Source: Rathayibacter iranicus NCPPB 2253 = VKM Ac-1602 (lineage in GTDB: Bacteria > Actinomycetota > Actinomycetes > Actinomycetales > Microbacteriaceae). Taken from it: 64,000 bases of DNA. The notes below the pieces were generated by a model that was not told where the DNA came from, ran no database searches, and saw only the letters and a program-made list of their open reading frames with translations. The stretch lies in assembly GCF_003149025.1 (NCBI RefSeq), contig NZ_QGDV01000012.1:1-64000 (forward strand), given 5' to 3'. The position numbers and the translations under genes were made by a program. This document shows, in pieces, positions 58,058 through 64,000 of this stretch. Position 1 is the stretch's first letter; each line of letters starts with the position of its first letter.

Positions 58058-60316
58058 TCAGCTCTCGACAGGAACCTCGACGACGGCCTCCTCGGCCACG
58101 ACGGGCGCGAGGGACAGCTTGCCACGATCATCGATCTTGGTGATCTGAACGAGCAGCTTCTGACCGACTCCGAGGACGTCCTCGACGTTCTCGACGCGCT
58201 TGCCACCGGCGAGCTTGCGGACCTCACTGATGTGCAGCAGTCCGTCCTTGCCCGGGAGCAGCGACACGAATGCGCCGAAGGTCGCGATCTTGACGACGGT
58301 TCCCAGGAACTGCTCGCCGATCTCGGGGTTGGTCGGGTTCGCGATGGCGTTGACCTGTGCGCGTGCGGCCTCGGCCGACGGACCGTCGACGGCTCCGATG
58401 TACACGGTGCCGTCCTCCTCGATGGAGATGTCGGCGCCGGTCTCGTCCTGGATCGCGTTGATCGTCTTGCCCTTCGGGCCGATCAGCTCGCCGATCTTGT
58501 CGACGGGAATCTGCACCGAGATCACGCGCGGCGCGGTCGGGGCCATCTCGTCGGGCTGGTCGATGGCCGCCGTGAGCACCGCGAGGATCGTGGTGCGAGC
58601 ATCCTTCGCCTGCTTGAGCGCGGCGTCGAGGACTGACGACGGGATGCCGTCGAGCTTCGTGTCGAGCTGGATGGCCGTCACGAACTCGGACGTGCCGGCG
58701 ACCTTGAAGTCCATGTCACCGAGCGCATCCTCGGCGCCCAGGATGTCGGTCAGCGCCGCGTAGCGGGTCTGACCGTCCACGACATCGGACACGAGGCCCA
58801 TGGCGATGCCCGCGACCGGGGCGCGCAGCGGCACACCGGCGTTGAGCAGCGACAGAGTCGACGCGCACACCGAGCCCATCGAAGTCGAGCCGTTCGAACT
58901 CAAGGCCTCAGAGACCTGGCGGATCGCGTACGGGAACTCCTCGCGGCTCGGCAACACCGGCACGAGGGCGCGCTCGGCGAGGAAGCCGTGTCCGATCTCG
59001 CGGCGCTTCGGCGACCCGACGCGGCCAGTCTCACCGGTCGAGTAGGGCGGGAAGTTGTAGTGGTGCAGGTAACGCTTCTTCGTGACGGGCGACAGCGAGT
59101 CGATCTGCTGCTCCATCTTGAGCATGTTCAGCGTGGTGACGCCCAGGATCTGGGTCTCGCCGCGCTGGAAGATCGCCGAACCGTGGACGCGCGGGATGAC
59201 CTGCACCTCGGCGTCGAGCGGGCGGATGTCGGCGAGGCCACGACCGTCGATTCGCACACCATCGCGGAGAATCCGGCCGCGAACGACCACCTTCGTGACG
59301 GACTTGTACGCCGCGCCGACCTGGTTGTAGGCCTCGGCGGACAGCTGGCCGGACGCAATGCGCTCGGCGATCTGCTCCTTGACGCGCGCCTTGAGGGCGT
59401 CATCCGCATCCTGACGCTCGACCTTGTCGGCGATCTGGTAGACCCTGACGAGTTCGTCGTAGCTGAACTCGGCGACGGTGTCGTACGTCTCCTGCGCGTA
59501 GGGCAGGAACACCGGGTAGTCCTTGACCGGCTTCGCAGTCTCGGCCGCGAGCTTCGCCTGCGCCTCGACGAGCGAGCGGAGGAAGGGCTTGGCGGCCTCG
59601 AGGCCCTCGGCGACGACGTCCTCGCTGGGCTTGGTCGCACCCGCCTTGATGAGGTTCCAGGAGGACTCGGTGGCCTCGGCCTCGACCATCATGATCGCGA
59701 CGTCGGAGGAGCCGTCCTCATTGGTGACGACGCGGCCCGCAACGGTGAGATCGAAGACGGCGTCCTCGAGCTGCGAGGCTTTGGGGAAGGCGACCCACTG
59801 GTCGTTGCCAGAGCCGTCGGACATCAGCGCGAGGCGGACGCCGGCGACGGGGCCGGAGAAGGGCAGACCCGAGATCTGGGTCGAGGCGCTTGCAGCATTG
59901 ATCGCGAGCGCGTCGTAGAACTCGTCCGGCGCGATGCTGAGAACCGTGATGACGATCTGGACCTCGTTGCGCAGGCCCTCGACGAACGAAGGACGCAGGG
60001 GTCGGTCGATCAGACGGCAGACCAGGATCGCCTCGGTGGAGGGGCGGCCTTCGCGACGGAAGAACGAGCCCGGGATCTTGCCGGCGGCGTAGGAGCGCTC
60101 CTCGACGTCGACGGTCAGCGGGAAGAAGTCGAAGTTGTCCTTCGGGTTCTTCGAGGCCGAGGTCGCCGAGAGGAGCATGGTGTCCTCGTCGAGATACGCG
60201 GCGACCGCTCCCTGAGCCTGCTGAGCGAGGCGGCCGGTCTCGAAGCGGATCGTGCGGGTGCCGTAAGAACCGTTATCGAGAACGGCTTCGGCGAATGTGA
60301 TTTCAGGACCTTCCAA
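58058..60316 (-). CDS. pnp: Polyribonucleotide nucleotidyltransferase
   Basis: Phosphorolytic 3'-5' exoribonuclease (and polymerase), 752 residues: two RNase PH domains joined by a helical linker (about 1-230 and 340-570), KH ([25 protein letters not shown]) and S1 ([13 protein letters not shown]...). [11 protein letters not shown] and the second-core [11 protein letters not shown] are intact. I chose the TTG at 60316 ([12 protein letters not shown]), with AAGGAG 9 bases upstream, over a codon 11 residues earlier with no SD. Expression is probably controlled by the Actino-pnp leader. Confidence 0.95.
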   Translation of the reverse strand: MEGPEITFAEAVLDNGSYGTRTIRFETGRLAQQAQGAVAAYLDEDTMLLSATSASKNPKDNFDFFPLTVDVEERSYAAGKIPGSFFRREGRPSTEAILVCRLIDRPLRPSFVEGLRNEVQIVITVLSIAPDEFYDALAINAASASTQISGLPFSGPVAGVRLALMSDGSGNDQWVAFPKASQLEDAVFDLTVAGRVVTNEDGSSDVAIMMVEAEATESSWNLIKAGATKPSEDVVAEGLEAAKPFLRSLVEAQAKLAAETAKPVKDYPVFLPYAQETYDTVAEFSYDELVRVYQIADKVERQDADDALKARVKEQIAERIASGQLSAEAYNQVGAAYKSVTKVVVRGRILRDGVRIDGRGLADIRPLDAEVQVIPRVHGSAIFQRGETQILGVTTLNMLKMEQQIDSLSPVTKKRYLHHYNFPPYSTGETGRVGSPKRREIGHGFLAERALVPVLPSREEFPYAIRQVSEALSSNGSTSMGSVCASTLSLLNAGVPLRAPVAGIAMGLVSDVVDGQTRYAALTDILGAEDALGDMDFKVAGTSEFVTAIQLDTKLDGIPSSVLDAALKQAKDARTTILAVLTAAIDQPDEMAPTAPRVISVQIPVDKIGELIGPKGKTINAIQDETGADISIEEDGTVYIGAVDGPSAEAARAQVNAIANPTNPEIGEQFLGTVVKIATFGAFVSLLPGKDGLLHISEVRKLAGGKRVENVEDVLGVGQKLLVQITKIDDRGKLSLAPVVAEEAVVEVPVES

Positions 60317-60402
60317 GAGGTCTGTCTCCTTCAACGTCTGCGGCGGCACCCCTTCTGGGCACCGGCGTTCGACGGAGCAGAGGTCCGGTCAGGAATCGAC
60401 AC

Positions 60403-60526
60403 GATCCCACGGCAGGGCTTCGCGCCGCGCCGTTGTGTGGAGGGCGTTCGTGCTGGCCACCAGTAGAAAAGCTCCGGGCTGTCTTCTGTCGTTGACCGGG
60501 ACTCCACCACCGAGGACCAGCTTCCT
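60403..60526 (-). ncRNA. Actino-pnp structured leader
   Basis: The minus-strand leader of pnp carries the actinobacterial conserved structure known as Actino-pnp, presumed to regulate pnp. Recognisable parts are GGTGGTGGAGTCCCGG with ACGACAGAAGACAG, a GCTGG/CCAGC outer pairing, and GTGGAG (complement at 60502-60507) complementary to CTCCAC (complement at 60437-60442). Limits are approximate; identity is from memory of the motif and would be settled by a covariance-model search. Confidence 0.72.
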
Positions 60527-60592
60527 GCCAGCCTGCTCCGTGGTTCGAATCCGGTGTCGACCGGCGGTCGCTTTCGGATTCGGAACCGTTTG

Positions 60593-60598
60593 ATGCTA
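60593..60598 (-). promoter_or_regulatory. -10 element of the pnp promoter
   Basis: TAGCAT on the minus strand; transcription would start near 60586, giving a leader of about 270 nt that spans the Actino-pnp element. The remaining 60599-60653 shows nothing. Confidence 0.45.
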
Positions 60599-60653
60599 TC
60601 AGCAGCGGCGCGGTTCCTCCAGGAATCCGCGCGGTGCGGCGATCCGTGCCGGG

Positions 60654-61091
60654 TCAGCCACGGGTCTCGTGCATCAGCAGTTGGACGCGCAGTCCGCCCC
60701 TTGCCTTCACGATCCGGGCCGGGATACGCGGCGACACCCGCGCTTCCGAGAGCCGAGTTAGCGCCGCGTCGATGACGTTCTCGAGGCCACGCGGCACGAA
60801 CCCGACCAGACTGGACGGACGCTGCGCGACGAACAGGCGCACAGGCATCGGTGCGTCGACCCGTTCCTCCTCAGGGGTGCGGCGCGGAATCACGGCGGTA
60901 ATGTCCTCGTCGCCGAGGGCGAGGATTCGGGCGAGTTCGTCCTGGTGCGGGCGCGAATCGGCAAGGCCGAGCAGAGTCTCGCCGCGTCGCGTCGGGCGCA
61001 GCTCGTAGTCGTAGTCGTCGAGCGTGCCCGAGCCGCGATCGTCGAAATCCAGGGAGTCTGCGTGACGGCGGCCGAACGGGAAGAGCTTCAT
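60654..61091 (-). CDS. Uncharacterised protein upstream of pnp, faintly HIRAN-like
   Basis: 145 residues, hydrophilic. The segment from about residue 38 to 105 (RRGETLLGLADSRPHQDELARIL ... VRLFVAQRPSSLVGFVPRGL, here abbreviated) has the spacing of HIRAN-type DNA-binding domains (G-E-x-Hx-x-x-L ... V-G-(Y/F)-x-P-R), but the match is weak. It begins MKLFPFGRR; the ATG at 61091 is preferred to a start 21 codons upstream. Function unknown. Confidence 0.6.
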   Translation of the reverse strand: MKLFPFGRRHADSLDFDDRGSGTLDDYDYELRPTRRGETLLGLADSRPHQDELARILALGDEDITAVIPRRTPEEERVDAPMPVRLFVAQRPSSLVGFVPRGLENVIDAALTRLSEARVSPRIPARIVKARGGLRVQLLMHETRG

Positions 61092-61241
61092 CTGTCCATT
61101 GTGGGGCGCCAACGCAGGAGTACCGGCGCCCTGTGAGCGGAGACGACAGCACACCCAGCATCGTGGTCGACGTCCCAGTCAGCCGATGATGCGACGCGGG
61201 CCTACCCGAGCGGGTCTAGCCTCCGAGCAGGAGGTGGCGCG

Positions 61242-62048
61242 ATGGGCGGTCGAGGCGTAACCCTCCTCCTGGGGACCGGCGTGCTGATTGCCGCGGTCAC
61301 GCTGGGCGTCCATGGCGCACTACTCCCCGCGGCTGTCCCCGCCGAGGCTCCTGCCCAGTGCGCCGACGCCCGAGAGCTGCTCGCCCCGTCCTCTGCTTTC
61401 GAAGGGGGAGCGGGAGTGCCGGTCGGCCACCTCGTCGCGTGCGTGGATGAGGACCACCGCCGGCTGACCCTGCACAACCGCACCCCCGTCGTCTGGAGCC
61501 TCGGCGACGCGTCGGTGCGCGGAGTCGCAAGCGGAACGGACGGAGTGACGGGGCTGCTCAGTCTGCACGCGTCGCAGTCGTCGTCGGGCCTGCTCCTTGC
61601 TCCCGGCTCGGCCGCATCGGTCTCGGCCGGTGAGGGGCGGGTACTGCCGCGGCCAGACGAGACGTCGACCCGCATCCAGCTCGCCCTCACGGCGGTGGTG
61701 GCGGCGCAGGACCAGGCAATAGGCACCTCCGCAGGGCCGGACAACGTCATCCGGAGTGCCGCCCTGACCTGCGCGGTCGCCATCGCGGAGGCGGGAACGG
61801 GCTGGGAGGTGACCCCTCCCTCTGCTCTCGCTGCTGCCGCGGCCGATCCGGGCTGTCGTCGCGATTGGGACCGCGCGCAGCGCAGCGCCACTGCGTCGCG
61901 AATGGCTCTGCCCGGGTTGATCGACGCACTGTCGGCGCCGGAGGGGCAGAAGGAGGAGGCTGCGCTCGAGCGTGCTGCTGCCGACTGGTTCTCTGCCTCG
62001 ACCGGCTTCTCGTGGGGCGGCGTCGAGCGGCCGGAGCCGCTGCCGTGA
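61242..62048 (+). CDS. Secreted or membrane-anchored hypothetical protein
   Basis: 268 residues, with a signal-anchor or signal peptide (VTLLLGTGVLIAAVTLGVHGALLPAAVPAEA) and then a Ser/Ala/Gly-rich extracellular part with four or five Cys (QCAD, ACVD, LTCAVA, GCRRDW), perhaps forming disulphides. No family recognised. GGAGG seven bases before the ATG, and TAGCCT at 61217-61222 as -10. It sits between pnp and rpsO, which are usually neighbours. Confidence 0.7.
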   Translation: MGGRGVTLLLGTGVLIAAVTLGVHGALLPAAVPAEAPAQCADARELLAPSSAFEGGAGVPVGHLVACVDEDHRRLTLHNRTPVVWSLGDASVRGVASGTDGVTGLLSLHASQSSSGLLLAPGSAASVSAGEGRVLPRPDETSTRIQLALTAVVAAQDQAIGTSAGPDNVIRSAALTCAVAIAEAGTGWEVTPPSALAAAAADPGCRRDWDRAQRSATASRMALPGLIDALSAPEGQKEEAALERAAADWFSASTGFSWGGVERPEPLP

Positions 62049-62066
62049 CCGCCCTGCAAACGCTGA

Positions 62067-62098
62067 ACGGGCCGCCCTCCCGAGGGAGGACGGCCCGT
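62067..62098. terminator. Bidirectional terminator between secreted-protein gene and rpsO
   Basis: ACGGGCCG (62067-62074) pairs with CGGCCCGT (62091-62098); inside, CTCCC pairs with GGGAG after a 2x2 internal loop. It serves the convergent genes ending at 62048 and 62151. Confidence 0.82.
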
Positions 62099-62150
62099 CC
62101 AGCAAGAAGTTCGCGGTGTCATCGAGACTCCGCGCTCGCTCCGTGAAGAA

Positions 62151-62420
62151 CTAGCGGCGGAGACCGAGACGCTCGATCAGCGAGCGGTAGCGGTTGATGT
62201 CCACGTCCGAGAGGTAGCCGAGGAGTCGACGACGCTGACCCACGAGCAGCAGCAGACCACGACGCGAGTGGTGGTCGTGCTTGTGCTCCTTGAGGTGCTC
62301 GGTGAGGTCCTTGATCCGCTTGGTCAGGACAGCGACCTGCACCTCGGGGGATCCGGTGTCACCGGGGTGGGTTGCGTACTCTTCGATGATCGCCTTCTTG
62401 ACATCTGCTTCGAGTGCCAT
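62151..62420 (-). CDS. rpsO: 30S ribosomal protein S15
   Basis: Primary 16S rRNA-binding protein of the small subunit; 89 residues, the family length. The [33 protein letters not shown] and [12 protein letters not shown] segments are diagnostic. ATG at 62420; an in-frame codon 54 residues upstream is not supported. Usually followed by pnp; here two other genes intervene. Confidence 0.98.
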   Translation of the reverse strand: MALEADVKKAIIEEYATHPGDTGSPEVQVAVLTKRIKDLTEHLKEHKHDHHSRRGLLLLVGQRRRLLGYLSDVDINRYRSLIERLGLRR

Positions 62421-62542
62421 AAATGGGATCCCCTCTCTCTCGTTGCGCGGTGCCCAGCGCCTACTGCGTGGGCTCTCTTCATCCGCGGCCGTCAAACGGC
62501 AACCGGGCGAGCCTACCAGAGCAGCGGCAGGAGCCGGCGGTG

Positions 62543-63064
62543 TCAGGAGCCGGTGACCCGATTCCAGAGCACGACCAGCCACGGGGAGACGAGCAATTGC
62601 CAGTAGATGAGCACGACCGCGTTGAGCACGACGCCGATCCAGCCGGCGATAGGCAGGCGACCTTCGCGGCGGCGCGCTTGGATCGAGGAGACCGCGAGCA
62701 GAATTCCGGCGAGCAGGATCGCGTGCACGAGCGCGGTGTAGAGGACGCCCACGATGAGGTCGCTCGCCGCCTGGTTGCCAGGGTAGGCCCCCAGGGAAAT
62801 GAGGGCGTACCAGACGAAGAACGAGAGCGGGACGGCGAACAGGGGGAGCAGGATCGATAGGACGGCCGGTCCATATCGTCGCCAGCCGCCGTGTTCGCTC
62901 GTGGCGGGGCTGCGGGGGAAGCGCCGACCGCCGGCGACGACCGTGGCACGGCGTGCACCCGCCTGAGCGGCGGCGCGCATCGTGCGTCGCGAAGGGGCGG
63001 ATCCGGCTGCTCGCGGGGCAGGAGGACCCTGGCTCACGGGCGCTTCGTCGGATGACGTGCTCAT
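62543..63064 (-). CDS. Hypothetical membrane protein
   Basis: 173 residues: a Pro/Ala/Arg-rich cytoplasmic N-terminus of about 60 residues, then three membrane helices (near 66-90, 102-125, 140-165). No family recognised. TAGGCT lies 7 bases before the ATG. Confidence 0.75.
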   Translation of the reverse strand: MSTSSDEAPVSQGPPAPRAAGSAPSRRTMRAAAQAGARRATVVAGGRRFPRSPATSEHGGWRRYGPAVLSILLPLFAVPLSFFVWYALISLGAYPGNQAASDLIVGVLYTALVHAILLAGILLAVSSIQARRREGRLPIAGWIGVVLNAVVLIYWQLLVSPWLVVLWNRVTGS

Positions 63065-63129
63065 GCCCCTCAGCCTAGGGGATGCGTCCTGGGCACTGAT
63101 CGGCCCCCTCCTGCCTGGCGCGCGCGGGA
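63064..63129 (+). mobile_element. Possible relic of an IS5-type transposase start
   Basis: The plus strand encodes [23 protein letters not shown]-like residues (first 20 shown in part: DASWALIGPLLPGARGT), close to the N-terminal (L/S)-D-(A/E)-x-W-A-L-I-x-P-L-L-P pattern of IS5-family transposases. Reading continues only about 20 codons before unrelated sequence. No inverted ends found. It overlaps the divergent promoter at 63072. Confidence 0.3.
63072..63077 (-). promoter_or_regulatory. -10 element of leaderless membrane-protein promoter
   Basis: TAGGCT on the minus strand, 7 bases before the ATG at 63064. Confidence 0.45.
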
Positions 63130-63236
63130 CTTTACGAAGAGTTGACCGCGACGAACGCGGCAGCGGGGGCAGCTTCGTCCTCTCCTACGGCCTGGCCGAG
63201 CCGCTGCTCACCGGAACGACAACCCGGTGGCGCAGA

Positions 63237-63515
63237 TCAGTCGCCCGAGGCCGCGTCCGCTCCCCCACCGTCTGTCAGCCGCTCGTCCGAGACCGCTCCG
63301 CTGTCGTCATCGCGGCCCTCCACCCGCACCGCACGGTAAACGTGGAATCCGTCGTCGTCGGGCTCGAGTTCCCAGACGACCTCGACTTCCTCGCCGTCGA
63401 TATCGGCCACCCGGGTGAAGGAGCGCTGCGGGGAGCCGTCGATGAGTTCGAGACGGATGCTCTCCTGCTCCGCTCCGCTGTCGAGAATGGCGGTGTAGGT
63501 CGAATTCGTATCCAT
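63237..63515 (-). CDS. Small acidic hypothetical protein
   Basis: 92 residues, acidic, no membrane segment; begins MDTNSTYTAILDSGAEQESIRLELIDG and has a VEVVWELEPDDDGFHVYRAVRVEG stretch that would form beta strands, then an Asp/Gly tail. No family recognised. ATG at 63515 supported by TAACGT 7 bases upstream; it is divergent from the oxidase-fold gene. Confidence 0.65.
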   Translation of the reverse strand: MDTNSTYTAILDSGAEQESIRLELIDGSPQRSFTRVADIDGEEVEVVWELEPDDDGFHVYRAVRVEGRDDDSGAVSDERLTDGGGADAASGD

Positions 63516-63522
63516 TCTTGTG

Positions 63523-63528
63523 ACGTTA
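63523..63528 (-). promoter_or_regulatory. -10 element of leaderless small-protein promoter
   Basis: TAACGT on the minus strand, 7 bases before the ATG at 63515. Confidence 0.5.
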
Positions 63529-63578
63529 GCCACGGGCGTCGAGGCGTCGCCACCCCTTGCGGACCGCCGCGGTCGACG

Positions 63579-63584
63579 TAGCGT
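63579..63584 (+). promoter_or_regulatory. -10 element of leaderless oxidase-fold gene promoter
   Basis: TAGCGT on the plus strand, 7 bases before the ATG at 63592, with TTGCGG (63557-63562) 16 bp upstream as -35. Confidence 0.55.
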
Positions 63585-63591
63585 CGATGAC

Positions 63592-64000
63592 ATGACTGAG
63601 ACCGAGATTGCTCCCGCCGACTCCGGCGACCGCGCGCAGATCACCGAACTCGTGAAGAGCGCGAAGATCGGGCTGCTCACTACCGTGAACGCGACGGGCC
63701 AGCTCGTCAGCCGTCCACTGGCCGCCCAGGACGTCGACTTCGACGGCGAGCTCTGGTTCTTCACGCAAGACCCCTCACCCAAGGTTGACGACATCCGCGT
63801 GAACCCGAGCGTGAACGTGGCGTTCGAGTCGAAAAAGGGCTACCTCTCGGTCGCGGGATCGGCGACGGTCGTGCATGATCGCGCGAAAGTGGACGAGCTG
63901 TGGTCGCCGGCCGTCGCGAGCTGGTTCCCCGATGGCAAGGACGATCCGAGCGTCGCACTGATCCGCGTCAATGCCGAAACCGTGGAACTGTGGGCGACGG
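63592..64000 (+). CDS. Pyridoxamine 5'-phosphate oxidase-fold protein (partial)
   Basis: The first 136 codons of a general-stress-protein-26-like flavin-binding protein, cut by the window end. The KSAKIGLLTTVNATGQLVSRPLAAQDVDF start, LWFFTQDPSPKVDDIRVNPSVNVAF and LSVAGSATVVHDRAKVDELWSP segments (each abbreviated here) are typical of the split-barrel flavin-binding family. The exact substrate is unknown. No stop is visible; the frame is open to base 64000. Confidence 0.85.
   Translation, partial: MTETEIAPADSGDRAQITELVKSAKIGLLTTVNATGQLVSRPLAAQDVDFDGELWFFTQDPSPKVDDIRVNPSVNVAFESKKGYLSVAGSATVVHDRAKVDELWSPAVASWFPDGKDDPSVALIRVNAETVELWAT

Overview
The window is a 64 kb stretch of a high-G+C actinobacterial chromosome, almost certainly from the family Microbacteriaceae (relatives of Rathayibacter, Clavibacter, Leifsonia); the genus cannot be fixed from sequence alone. 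Reasons: G/C-rich third codon positions, an actinobacterial rRNA leader, PriA-type HisA, a gluABCD-type uptake operon, ThyX, RNase J, an Actino-pnp leader, the order dapA-rnj-ftsK-pgsA-cinA-clgR-DUF3046-recA-recX, and many genes that look leaderless.

Layout. 1-380: leader and two promoters of an rRNA operon whose 16S gene lies left of the window on the minus strand. 0.6-4 kb: tyrS, a divergent satD-like gene plus membrane protein behind palindromic operators, and mpg. 4-11 kb: arginine operon argC-J-B-D-F, then argH and a 46-residue membrane peptide; argR and argG are not present. 11-14.6 kb: pheS-pheT. 14.7-18.3 kb: two tandem intergenic repeats and a gluABCD-like ABC transporter with strong hairpins on both sides of the binding-protein gene. 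18.4-21 kb: an rRNA/tRNA methyltransferase and infC-rpmI-rplT, with infC apparently starting at AUC. 21-26 kb: DUF1844 and SseB proteins and hisC-B-H-A. 25.5-26.9 kb: an SOS module of lexA and a divergent LysM gene with LexA boxes between them. 27-30 kb: metF-metE. 30.5-39 kb: hflX, a class I methyltransferase, dapF, miaA, miaB, recX, recA, DUF3046 and a ClgR-type regulator. 39-46 kb: cinA, pgsA, ftsK, rnj, dapA. 46-51.6 kb: an AbiEi/DUF559 gene bracketed by related short repeats, thyX, a thioredoxin gene interrupted by an in-frame stop, DUF4395, an SDR39U1 epimerase, and dapB. 52-58 kb: a histidine phosphatase, an M16 peptidase, and a GH13 glucosidase between two paralogous aldo/keto-reductase-like genes. 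58-64 kb: pnp with its Actino-pnp leader, rpsO, several small proteins of unknown function and a partial pyridoxamine-oxidase-fold gene cut by the window end.

Most of the window is conserved housekeeping DNA: amino-acid biosynthesis (arg, his, met, and dapA/B/F for lysine and peptidoglycan), translation, recombination/SOS, RNA decay and chromosome partitioning. I see no CRISPR array, prophage or intact insertion sequence. The most notable signals are a repeated leaderless-promoter pattern (TANNNT 6-8 bases before the start codon at 21 genes), the palindromic operators of the satD-like operon, the repeat-bracketed AbiEi/DUF559 gene with its 19-bp array, the nonsense codon in the thioredoxin gene, the AUC start of infC, and catalytically degenerate aldo/keto-reductase paralogues. 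Starts were moved from the longest frame whenever a Shine-Dalgarno (SD) site, a stop-start overlap or a leaderless -10 supported another codon.
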